This document shows, in pieces, positions 16,463 to 24,436 of a stretch of 64,000 nucleotides of DNA. Positions within the stretch are counted from its first letter, which is position 1, and each line of letters begins with the position of its first letter. The notes beneath the pieces were generated by a model. It was not told where the DNA came from. It was given only the letters and a program-made list of their open reading frames with translations, and made no database searches. The stretch covers positions 3,224,001 to 3,288,000 of the forward strand of contig CP073016.1 of NCBI GenBank assembly GCA_025370075.1, written 5' to 3'. This DNA comes from Chryseotalea sp. WA131a (GTDB taxonomy: Bacteria > Bacteroidota > Bacteroidia > Cytophagales > Cyclobacteriaceae). The translations under genes were made by a program, and so were the position numbers.

Positions 16463-16954
16463 ATGAAAGTAGTGATGATGCTTCTCGTGATTGGCTTGAA
16501 TCTTTCAAGCTATGCCCAATCAGAAAAGGAAATCAACGACCAAGTTTGGAAGTCTTTTGTTGAAACTTTTAACAATCACCTATCAAACGAGTTTTTAGCA
16601 CTTCATTCAAAAGAATTAGTACGCTCTTCGCGCGAGTCAAGACAAGTTCTCAACTGGGATCAGTATTTGAAACAGACAATTGGTGGCGACAAACAAGACC
16701 TTGATGAAAAACGGAAAAGAGATTTGGAATTGAGATTTACGGAGCGAATAAGCAACGGAAGCCAAGCGATTGAGGTAGGCGTTTACAAAACCACCTATCA
16801 CTTTGCCAATGGCAAAACACAAACCTACTATGGCCGGTTTCATGTGGCCTTAAGAAAGGAAAAAGGAGTTTGGAAAATTTTGGTTGACACGGATTCATCA
16901 GAAAATAATTCCATTGGTGAAAAAGATTTTTTGGCCGCTAAACCGATGGAGTAG
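16463..16954 (+). CDS. Secreted NTF2/SnoaL-like protein, 163 aa
   Basis: Signal peptide MKVVMMLLVIGLNLSSYAQ, then a helix-rich segment (VWKSFVETFNNHLSNEFLAL) and curved strands (EVGVYKTTYHFANGKTQTYYGRFHVALRKEKGVWKILV cut across about residues 100-140). This helix-then-sheet order with a terminal WKILVDTDS strand is the pattern of DUF4440-type NTF2-like domains, often seen in periplasmic proteins of unknown role. It is alone, divergent from yqeY and convergent with the ATPase gene. Confidence 0.6.
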   Translation: MKVVMMLLVIGLNLSSYAQSEKEINDQVWKSFVETFNNHLSNEFLALHSKELVRSSRESRQVLNWDQYLKQTIGGDKQDLDEKRKRDLELRFTERISNGSQAIEVGVYKTTYHFANGKTQTYYGRFHVALRKEKGVWKILVDTDSSENNSIGEKDFLAAKPME

Positions 16955-16997
16955 TCTTTGTCAGATGGCCGCAATCAAGCCTTGGGGGAAACTTCCC

Positions 16998-18128
16998 TTA
17001 TTGGGCATTATTCATAAAATATTTTCGGAACAAAGGCTCAAAATAAGGCTCTGTTAATTCTGGTGTTCCTGTAAAGAAATCCATGATTTCAGAATCTTGC
17101 AAGGACTTTTCTATTCTCTTTATATTGCCAGGGCTGCCCAATTGGTAGTGGTTTATTACTCTACTTGAGGACATTTTTCTTTCCCCTGAAACAAAAGCGA
17201 TAAGGTAATTTGCTTGGTATTTAGTTAGGTTCTCGGTTTGGGCGCGAAACAGATTTAGCATGTCTGCAAGAAGTTGCTCAAAGGATTCATTTACCGTTGA
17301 TTCTGTAACCTCCTTTTCGGCATTGCTCCAACAAAGTCGACTTAAATATTGAACGTAGTAGGAATGGGCATTTACTTTTTCTATTAATTGTTTTGCAATT
17401 GTCTCGGTTATTTTTTTACCAGAATCTAGAAATTTTTCAGCTAAGAATTTAACCCAATGTTCGGTAGAGATTTTTTCCAAAAACAAAGTGTCGCCAAATC
17501 GAAAGAAAGGCTTAGAAGAGTCATTGAAAATGCCCGACATAAGGTGGCGCTTACTACCATATAAGCAATAGGAAACGCCTTGATGTTTTTGCCACACGGA
17601 GCGTAGCTTCTCCAAAAATTTTGCACCTTCGAGCCATTCTTGAATTTTTTGGAATTCATCTACGCAAACCAAAAATGGAATGCCTCTAGCATCAGCCAAT
17701 CGCTGCGGAAGATTGAGTATTTCTGTCGGGTCAAATTTCCCCTTCGGTAACGACAAACCAATTTTAACCCCTTCCGTATCACCGACCGAAAAGGAAATGT
17801 AAGGTGCTATGTTTTGAAGGAACTCTTTGGTTGTTTTGGCCATGTTAGAAAGCTTTGATTCGCTTTTCAAAACAGATTTTAAGTAGACTTCTAAAAATTG
17901 TTCAGAAGAAGTGATCCCAAAACAATCTATTGCGGCCACCAAAATTTTGCCCTTATAGCGGGCAATAGATTCATCCACCAAAGAACTTTTTCCCCAACGT
18001 CTTGGTGATATAAGTATAACATTCTGACTATCAGTAAATGCTTGCTTGAGGCGGGCGATCTCCTTGGTGCGGTTACAGAAATTCTCTTCACCAACGATTT
18101 CACCGAATTTGAACGGGTTTTTAGTCAT
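16998..18128 (-). CDS. AAA family ATPase (ATPase_2/STAND-like orphan)
   Basis: 376-aa P-loop ATPase. It opens with PFKFGEIVGEENFCNRTKEI, the usual lead-in of the archaeal ATPase_2 clade. Walker A is SPRRWGKSSL (about 41-50) and Walker B is FLVCVDEFQKI. The sensor region YGSKRHLMSGIF follows, then a helical lid and a C-terminal winged-helix-like part (SSSRVINHYQLGSPGNIKRIEKSL). There is no membrane or effector domain. Such orphan ATPases are often mobile and of unknown function. Its promoter overlaps an operator-like set of repeats (18133-18201), so expression may be controlled. Confidence 0.78.
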   Translation of the reverse strand: MTKNPFKFGEIVGEENFCNRTKEIARLKQAFTDSQNVILISPRRWGKSSLVDESIARYKGKILVAAIDCFGITSSEQFLEVYLKSVLKSESKLSNMAKTTKEFLQNIAPYISFSVGDTEGVKIGLSLPKGKFDPTEILNLPQRLADARGIPFLVCVDEFQKIQEWLEGAKFLEKLRSVWQKHQGVSYCLYGSKRHLMSGIFNDSSKPFFRFGDTLFLEKISTEHWVKFLAEKFLDSGKKITETIAKQLIEKVNAHSYYVQYLSRLCWSNAEKEVTESTVNESFEQLLADMLNLFRAQTENLTKYQANYLIAFVSGERKMSSSRVINHYQLGSPGNIKRIEKSLQDSEIMDFFTGTPELTEPYFEPLFRKYFMNNAQ

Positions 18129-18132
18129 AACT

Positions 18133-18201
18133 CAAAATTACCTATCCATGTATATTATAAATATAGGTATTTTTTGATATACATAGTTGTAATATACATA
18201 G
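18133..18201 (-). promoter_or_regulatory. Promoter/operator region of the AAA ATPase gene
   Basis: CAAAATTA at 18133-18140 gives TAATTTTG, an exact -7 box, so close to the ATG at 18128 that the transcript is likely leaderless. Immediately upstream, CCTAT (18141-18145) and ATAGG (18163-18167) bound a 27-bp inverted element. Two direct copies of ATATACATAG follow at 18177-18186 and 18192-18201, with a near-reverse copy (CTATCCATGTATAT) at 18142-18155. Confidence 0.5.
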
Positions 18202-18253
18202 ATAGCCTAAATTCATAAAAAAAGCCCATCCTTTTCTTTTGTAACTTTACATC

Positions 18254-18967
18254 ATGACCCGCCTCTCCGTAAACATCAACAAAATTGCCACCCTGCGTAA
18301 TGCGCGTGGAGCCAACAATCCTGACGTATTAAAAACTGCTTTGGACTGCGAGCGGTTTGGCGCACAAGGCATTACGGTGCATCCGCGGCCCGATGAGCGA
18401 CATATTCGGTGGATGGATGCGATTGAACTAAAGAAAATTGTTACGACCGAATACAACATTGAAGGTTACCCCGATAAACGCTATTTAGATCTCATCAAAG
18501 AAACGAGGCCAACCCAAGCCACCTTGGTGCCCGATAAGCCAGATGCCATTACTTCAAATGCAGGCTGGGATACCATTGGCCACCATGGGTTTTTATCGGA
18601 AATAGTTTCGGAGATCAAAAGCTTGAGTGTGCGGGTATCCATATTTGTTGACCCAAGTACAAAAATGATTGATGGAGCTAAAAAAGTGGGTTCTGATAGA
18701 ATTGAGCTATACACTGAGCCCTATGCCTCTAACTATCATCAAAATCGGGAGGCAGCCGTAAAGCCTTATGTAGAGGCAGCAAAAGTAGCCCATGAAATAG
18801 GATTAGGAATCAATGCAGGACACGATTTAGACTTGCACAATCTGAAGTACTTAAAGCAGTCGCTTCCCCACCTCGATGAGGTCTCCATTGGCCATGCTTT
18901 AATCTGTGATGCACTTTATCTAGGGCTGGAGAATACGATTCAGTTGTATTTGAGACAATTGATTTGA
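18254..18967 (+). CDS. pdxJ: Pyridoxine 5'-phosphate synthase
   Basis: 237-aa TIM-barrel enzyme of the DXP-dependent vitamin B6 route, condensing 1-deoxyxylulose 5-phosphate with aminoacetone phosphate. Signatures: RLSVNINKIATLRNARG at the start, ITVHPRPDERHIR with the catalytic/binding residues, and GINAGHDLDLHNLKYL near the end that closes the phosphate site. Length is normal. A weak -7-like TAACTTTA lies 5-12 bases before the ATG. It ends in the AATTTGAAGATTTGAAAAT repeat shared with the convergent barrel gene. Confidence 0.94.
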   Translation: MTRLSVNINKIATLRNARGANNPDVLKTALDCERFGAQGITVHPRPDERHIRWMDAIELKKIVTTEYNIEGYPDKRYLDLIKETRPTQATLVPDKPDAITSNAGWDTIGHHGFLSEIVSEIKSLSVRVSIFVDPSTKMIDGAKKVGSDRIELYTEPYASNYHQNREAAVKPYVEAAKVAHEIGLGINAGHDLDLHNLKYLKQSLPHLDEVSIGHALICDALYLGLENTIQLYLRQLI

Positions 18968-18970
18968 AAA

Positions 18971-19043
18971 TTGGACAATTTGAAGATTTGAAAATCTTAA
19001 GTCGATTGATGGCAATTTTTAAAGTAGCCCATCTTCAAATTAT
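18971..19043. repeat. Second copy of the AATTTGAAGATTTGAAAAT intergenic repeat
   Basis: CAATTTGAAGATTTGAAAAT at 18976-18995 is identical to 4675-4694. ATCTTCAAATTAT at 19031-19043 supplies a partial inverted arm. Like the first copy it lies between two convergent genes and may terminate both. Confidence 0.6.
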
Positions 19044-19047
19044 GGAC

Positions 19048-20247
19048 TTAAAACACCTCTCCCAAATTAACAAATACCCCCTGCGAGCCACCTTGCCCAA
19101 AGGCATAGTCAATGCACACATTGGTTCGCGAGTGCTTGTTGAATTTTAGTCGCACGCCAGCCCCAGCCCCAAGTGCTACGGAATTGAAAGAGTTACTGGG
19201 CCATTCGGTTACGGTCTGGGCGTTTCCAAAAACCACTCCACCAATCAACCCATTTCGCAAAACCTTAAAGCGATATTCGGCTTCGGTATAGACTAAATTT
19301 TTGCTCCTAAATCTTCCTTGAATGTAACCTCGCCCGGTGTTGCTGAAAGGATCCCACCCGGTGGAGGGCAGATCAAGATACGGTGCGTTGCCGGCAAACG
19401 TAAACCAGTTATAACTCCACAAAGCCAAAATGTTTTCGCTGTGACGAGGAAAGGGAATATACCTGCGCATATCCAATTGAATGGCTTGCCAACTTTGATC
19501 GCTTCCTAGGGCAGTAAGATTAGATCGGTAAACAAAATTAAAGTAGGTGCCACCCCATGGATTGATGGAGTTGATTCGATCATCGTACAAGACATTGAAT
19601 AGAATGCCCGAGGAGGTAGTGCTGTTACTTAATCCATAGCTGTTCATCTGGGCAAAGACTTCAGTGCTCGGATTGGTTTCCACAATGTCGTAGCGATGGT
19701 CCCATGCCAGCCCCAAGCCTGCGTACCAATTTGGACGAAAAGGTGCAAGTACCGTTTGGTGAAACCGTAGGTAGGAGTAGGTTTGGTCTACAAAATTTTC
19801 AAGAGACGATTGACCACCCAACCCATAGGTTTTTTGCGGATACCAATAATATCGCCAATCGGAAACCAAATTTAACTTATTGTTACGAGTCCAAATATTG
19901 TTTTGCAAACGAAACACAAATTGCTGCTTTTGAGTATAGAGTATGTCGATATACACAATGGAAATTTTTTGATCTTGAAACTCGCTGGTGAAAAAGGCCA
20001 CATCGCCTACAAAAATGCTGGCCCAGCCGCTGGTGAGTGAGTAGCCAATGGAGGGTGCTCCTGAAAAATAGACTCGGCCCGATTTTTTGGTCAGCGTATC
20101 TCGTTTCAATAGCCACTTGGTTTTAAGAATGCTTCCGGCTATATCAATAACATCTTTCTGATTTCTTTTTAAGATGAGCATATCCTGTGCTGGGGAAGGA
20201 TAGAAGAAGAATAGTATTGAAAGAAGAGTGAGAAGGCGAAGAAGCAT
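19048..20247 (-). CDS. Omp85/BamA-TamA type outer-membrane barrel without POTRA domains
   Basis: 399-aa secreted barrel. Signal peptide MLLRLLTLLSILFFFYPSPAQ; then a short Lys-rich linker and about 330 residues of beta strands, e.g. WYAGLGLAWDHRYD and GGTYFNFVYRSNLTALGSD. The loop-6 region GRGYIQGRFRSKNLVYTEAE matches the R-G-(F/Y) hallmark of the surface-antigen (D15) family. The protein is about the size of a barrel alone, so no POTRA repeats are present. Substrate or partner is unknown. It stands alone, divergent from the M23 peptidase. Confidence 0.75.
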   Translation of the reverse strand: MLLRLLTLLSILFFFYPSPAQDMLILKRNQKDVIDIAGSILKTKWLLKRDTLTKKSGRVYFSGAPSIGYSLTSGWASIFVGDVAFFTSEFQDQKISIVYIDILYTQKQQFVFRLQNNIWTRNNKLNLVSDWRYYWYPQKTYGLGGQSSLENFVDQTYSYLRFHQTVLAPFRPNWYAGLGLAWDHRYDIVETNPSTEVFAQMNSYGLSNSTTSSGILFNVLYDDRINSINPWGGTYFNFVYRSNLTALGSDQSWQAIQLDMRRYIPFPRHSENILALWSYNWFTFAGNAPYLDLPSTGWDPFSNTGRGYIQGRFRSKNLVYTEAEYRFKVLRNGLIGGVVFGNAQTVTEWPSNSFNSVALGAGAGVRLKFNKHSRTNVCIDYAFGQGGSQGVFVNLGEVF

Positions 20248-20609
20248 TTAGGTTAGATTTACCAGTTTAGACATCAACAGCATCTAACGGGTTTAATGCC
20301 AAAGTAGATAAAACCATTTTGAACTTCCAATTCAAAATGGTTGATAACGACTGTGTGGTGCCAAACAACAGTCTGGTACGTTTGCATAAGCCCGAGTTTG
20401 GTTCTCCAAGATTTTTGGCAAAAGCAAAAGAACAGGGTTATTTTTTTGGCATCCTTCGGGCCTTGTTCGCATTTTAAGACAAATCCACTTGAGTAATTTT
20501 CTCTTATAGAAATTGGCTAATTAATGATTGTTAATCCCGATTGCCAATTCATCTATCGGTATTCACAAATTTTTCAACTAAACTTGCAGAGTTTTAATGC
20601 ATCTGCCTT
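20248..20609. other. 362-bp intergenic region with a perfect inverted repeat
   Basis: No credible gene. AACCATTTTGAA (20312-20323) and TTCAAAATGGTT (20331-20342) form a perfect 12-bp stem with a 7-base loop, without a T run. TAAACTTG at 20579-20586 is one base off the -7 consensus and may serve the M23 gene. Confidence 0.6.
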
Positions 20610-21932
20610 TTGATAAAACCATTTTTCAGGTCGTTGTTCACAAAGAAACCATTCGTTATCGCGTTGGTTGCGCTGATCGTGGGCATTTTGTTTTTGTGGA
20701 TTGATAGCACCACCTCCTTTTTTTCAAAGCCTGGTGATTATGCCGAAGAGCAAGACTCTATCATGATTATTACGCCTACACCCAAGCCAATCATTTTGTA
20801 TGGCATGGAGGTAACCGACCTGAATGTGATTGAAGATGTAGTGAAAAAAAACCAACTTTTTTTTGAGCTATTCAAAGATGCGTTTGTATCGCAGCAAGTG
20901 ATGCAGCAACTGCACACGCTTTCCAGAAAAGAATTTGATTTTAGAAAAGTAGCTTCCAATAAAAAGTACACCCTCATCCACGAAAATGATTCGCTCAAAT
21001 CCGCTCATGCACTGGTGTATGAAGCAAACCCAATCGAGTATGTGATTTTTTATTTGAAAGATTCTCTTCGTATTGAGGCTAAGCAAAAAGAAGTGGTGAC
21101 CGAAGAAAAATCAATCGCAGGGCGTATTGAATCTTCGTTGTCCGAAACAATTGAGGAACTCGATATATCAAACGAACTCACCAATAAATTTGTAGACGTG
21201 TTTGGATGGCAAGTGGACTTTCAGCGATTGCAAAAAGGAGATCAATTCAAATTGATTTATGAGGAAAAATCGGTGGAAGGAAAACCTTTTGCCATTGGCG
21301 ATATTTTAGGAATTTACTTTGAACACTTCGGGAATGGTTATTATGCTTTTCCGTTCGATCAAGGTGATGGCTTGGATTATTTCGATGAAAAGGGAAATAG
21401 CCTTCGCAAAGCATTGCTCAAATACCCTATTGAATTCACGCGCATCAGTTCGCGTTACTCCATGAGTCGATTCCACCCTGTTGTAAAAGTCTTTCGGCCT
21501 CATTTGGGTACTGATTTTGCCGCGCCCACAGGCACACCGATTCGCAGTGTAGGCGATGGAATAGTGGAAGACGCCCAATACACCACCAATAATGGTAACT
21601 ACGTGAAAGTTCGGCATAATGCCACCTACACCACAGGGTATCTGCACATGTCAAAAATAGCCTCGGCCATCACACCGGGCACGCGCGTTAGGCAAGGTCA
21701 AACAATCGGTTATGTGGGCAGTACAGGTTTAGCGACAGGCCCACATTTGTGCTATCGCTTTTGGCGCAATGGGGTGCAGGTAGATGCGTTGCGAGTGGAG
21801 TTACCTCCTTCTCAACCGGTTAAAAAAGAATTGCTTTCGGATTTTGAAAAAGTAAAGGAAGCTTGTTCAAAAAGGTTACAAGCCATACCATTCCCAGAAA
21901 CAATCCCTACAGTAGTGGTTGCCAAAAACTAA
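20610..21932 (+). CDS. M23 family peptidase (LytM domain), HxC variant
   Basis: 440-aa membrane-anchored protein. A basic N terminus and helix at 15-30 anchor it; residues 60-230 are a linker/OapA-like region; the LytM domain spans about 290-400. Metal residues are His298 and Asp302 (RPHLGTDFAAPTGTP). The usual HxH is H379-L-C381 (TGPHLCYRFW), so the second His ligand is Cys. The partner His is in GYLHMSK. M23 enzymes cleave peptidoglycan cross-bridges, or activate amidases when a ligand is lost. The start is TTG, as an in-frame TAA at 20595 excludes any upstream ATG. Confidence 0.82.
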   Translation: MIKPFFRSLFTKKPFVIALVALIVGILFLWIDSTTSFFSKPGDYAEEQDSIMIITPTPKPIILYGMEVTDLNVIEDVVKKNQLFFELFKDAFVSQQVMQQLHTLSRKEFDFRKVASNKKYTLIHENDSLKSAHALVYEANPIEYVIFYLKDSLRIEAKQKEVVTEEKSIAGRIESSLSETIEELDISNELTNKFVDVFGWQVDFQRLQKGDQFKLIYEEKSVEGKPFAIGDILGIYFEHFGNGYYAFPFDQGDGLDYFDEKGNSLRKALLKYPIEFTRISSRYSMSRFHPVVKVFRPHLGTDFAAPTGTPIRSVGDGIVEDAQYTTNNGNYVKVRHNATYTTGYLHMSKIASAITPGTRVRQGQTIGYVGSTGLATGPHLCYRFWRNGVQVDALRVELPPSQPVKKELLSDFEKVKEACSKRLQAIPFPETIPTVVVAKN

Positions 21933-21997
21933 AAATCCATTTCCTATTTATAAAGTGATCTGAAATGCTACTCGAATCCAAGTAATTTGCGAAGTAG

Positions 21998-22005
21998 TAT
22001 ATTTG
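21998..22005 (+). promoter_or_regulatory. -7 box TATATTTG of the patatin gene
   Basis: Exact TAnnTTTG match 16-23 bases before the ATG at 22021. Its last three bases would be an in-frame TTG, which is therefore unlikely to be the start. Confidence 0.5.
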
Positions 22006-22020
22006 CTTAAAAGCGATTGT

Positions 22021-24318
22021 ATGCGTGCGTTGAGGTATTTCCTGTTGTTATTTTTATCTACCCTAAGCTACTTCGCACAATCTCAAAAGGTATCAGTAGT
22101 ATTGAGCGGTGGAGGCGCCAAAGGCCTCGCCCATATTGGTGTGCTAAAAGCTCTAGAGGAAAATGAAATCCCTATTGATAATGTCATAGGCACATCCATG
22201 GGTGGAATTGTGGGTGGATGTTATGCAGCCGGCATGAGCCCCAACCAAATTGAAGACATGGTTACCAGTCCAGAATTTTTAGACTGGGTAAACGGACGAT
22301 TTGAGAAAGGACGAAGCTATTACTACTTCAAAAAAGAAAACGATGCCTCGTTTCTGCGCTTAAATTTATCCCTTGATTCTACTTTTAATTTTCTCTTCAA
22401 CACCAGCATTGCCAGTGACCTTTCATTAAATTTTGCCATGGCGGAGAAGTTGGCTCAACCATCGGCCATTTCGAAAAATGATTTTGATAGTTTGTTTGTG
22501 CCTTTGCGAATAATGGCTGCGGATATTTTTACACAATCTGAAGTTGTGCTGAAAAAAGGCGCACTGAGTGACGCGTTGCGTGCCACTCAGACTGTTCCCT
22601 TCTTTTATAATCCGATTCGCATCGATGGAAAATATTTATTTGATGGTGGCGTGTACAATAACTTTCCTATCGATGTAGCCGAGCGTACCTTCCAACCCGA
22701 AGTTATCATTGGCTCAAATGTTTCTTCTAAGGTTTACAACACCTACCCATTTGGCGAAGATGAAAAGCTCATCTCAAGATCCTTGCTCTATATGTTGTTG
22801 GATAAATCAAACCCAAACGATGTGCCGGCATCAGGGGTCTATATTCAACCTAATTTAACGGCCTATTCTGCGTTTGATTTTGAAAGTGCCCAAGCCTTGA
22901 TTGACAGCGGTTATCAACAAACCATAAAGCAAATGCCCGAAATCAAAGCGAAAGTAGGCAGACGCATAGCTTGTGAAGAAGTGGCCCGCAAGCGAAACGG
23001 GTTCAATCGAAAAACATCACCAATAGTGGTTCAAAACATTGAATTGGAAGGTTTTAACAAAGGGCAGCAATTGTATTTGAATAAGTTTTTTAAAAGTGGC
23101 AAACGGCCTCTTTACTTTAACGATATTAAAACAGGCTACTTCAAATTGGTTTCAGAACCATATTTCAACAATGTCTATCCAAGTTTTAACTTTGATACTA
23201 CTGACCATAAGTTCGATTTTAAACTTAGCCGCAGGCCGCAGAACAATTTTCAGGTCGACTTTGGTGGTGTGATTGCCACCCGTAGCATTTCGCAAATGTT
23301 TTTGGGCATCAATTATTATTACTTCAATAGAGCCCTTACTCGGTATTCGGCCAACTTTTTTGCTGGCAACTTTTACAAATCCGCTTTGATAAAGGCTAGG
23401 ATTGATATTCCATTATTAGGTCAATTTTATATTGAGCCCGAACTGGTATTCAATAGCTGGAGTTTTTTGCAAGGTGATGATATCGTTCAAAAAAAATTCA
23501 GCCCTACCGTATTAGACCGCATTGATAGGCGATTTGGCCTAAATATCGGACTGCCAGTGGGCAATAGAATCAAGATGGCTTTAACGGGTGCTTATATCAA
23601 CAATAATGATCAATATGTGGATACGCCTGTGCTGGTTTCTACCGATACACTTGATGGGCTGAAGGTCACGGGTTATCGAGCGGGGATTTCTTTCTCGGCT
23701 AATTCACTAAATCGTAAACAATATGCTTCCAATGGAAAATCATACACCATTTCAGGAGACTGGTTTAATTTGGATGAAACCCTCACACCAGGCAACACTT
23801 CCTTGTTAAGCCAAATCGCCAAAAAAAATCGTAGTTGGGTGCAAGCCAGGGTAACATTAGAGCAATATTTTAAAAAGGGAATTTATAGTTCAGGTTATTA
23901 TTTTGATGGTGTGCTTTCCAACCAGCCTACTTTTCAAAATTACTTTGGCACCATTATCTATGCGCCATCTTTCAATCCTATGCAAGATAGCCGAACGCTA
24001 TTGCTTCGAAATTTCAGAGCGTTCAATTACATAGCAGGTGGTTGGCGAAATGTTTTTGCCATTCGCAAGAATTTAGATTTTAGGGCAGAAGGTTATGCCT
24101 TTAAACCGATTGCAGCGATAAAAGAAATCAATCAAGAAGCTCAGTTTGATGATGACTTTACTAAAATATACTTTGCTGGAATGGCCAGTTTTGTGATGCA
24201 CACCACCATCGGGCCAATAAGCTTAAGCCTTAACTACTATGATGATAAAAGCAGACAATGGGGCGTGTTGCTGCACGCTGGATTCTTGCTTTTCAACAAA
24301 ACCTCGATGGAAAATTGA
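22021..24318 (+). CDS. Patatin-like phospholipase fused to an Omp85-type barrel (type Vd/PlpD-like)
   Basis: 765-aa secreted protein. Signal peptide MRALRYFLLLFLSTLSYFAQ; patatin domain at about 23-300 with the oxyanion motif LSGGGAKG, the nucleophile GTSMG (Ser59) and the Asp of FDGGVYNNFP, completing a Ser-Asp dyad that cleaves phospholipid esters. A POTRA-like stretch (about 330-410) and a 16-strand barrel fill the C-terminal half. This order is that of PlpD/FplA autotransporters, where the barrel anchors or exports the lipase. Start ATG 22021 replaces a TTG 18 bases upstream that lies in the -7 box. Confidence 0.87.
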   Translation: MRALRYFLLLFLSTLSYFAQSQKVSVVLSGGGAKGLAHIGVLKALEENEIPIDNVIGTSMGGIVGGCYAAGMSPNQIEDMVTSPEFLDWVNGRFEKGRSYYYFKKENDASFLRLNLSLDSTFNFLFNTSIASDLSLNFAMAEKLAQPSAISKNDFDSLFVPLRIMAADIFTQSEVVLKKGALSDALRATQTVPFFYNPIRIDGKYLFDGGVYNNFPIDVAERTFQPEVIIGSNVSSKVYNTYPFGEDEKLISRSLLYMLLDKSNPNDVPASGVYIQPNLTAYSAFDFESAQALIDSGYQQTIKQMPEIKAKVGRRIACEEVARKRNGFNRKTSPIVVQNIELEGFNKGQQLYLNKFFKSGKRPLYFNDIKTGYFKLVSEPYFNNVYPSFNFDTTDHKFDFKLSRRPQNNFQVDFGGVIATRSISQMFLGINYYYFNRALTRYSANFFAGNFYKSALIKARIDIPLLGQFYIEPELVFNSWSFLQGDDIVQKKFSPTVLDRIDRRFGLNIGLPVGNRIKMALTGAYINNNDQYVDTPVLVSTDTLDGLKVTGYRAGISFSANSLNRKQYASNGKSYTISGDWFNLDETLTPGNTSLLSQIAKKNRSWVQARVTLEQYFKKGIYSSGYYFDGVLSNQPTFQNYFGTIIYAPSFNPMQDSRTLLLRNFRAFNYIAGGWRNVFAIRKNLDFRAEGYAFKPIAAIKEINQEAQFDDDFTKIYFAGMASFVMHTTIGPISLSLNYYDDKSRQWGVLLHAGFLLFNKTSMEN

Positions 24319-24436
24319 ACCCGATCAACCATTGCTTTAAGTCCGTTGATTTTCTTTTTTTCTTATCCCTTTCTTCAATTTTCATTTTTTAACTAAATTT
24401 AACTTTTTATTAGGCTAATATTACCTACCAAAATCT

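Noticed and set aside
22003..22020. TTG start of the patatin gene six codons upstream
   Set aside because: The codon lies within the -7 box TATATTTG and would place charged residues before a good signal peptide.
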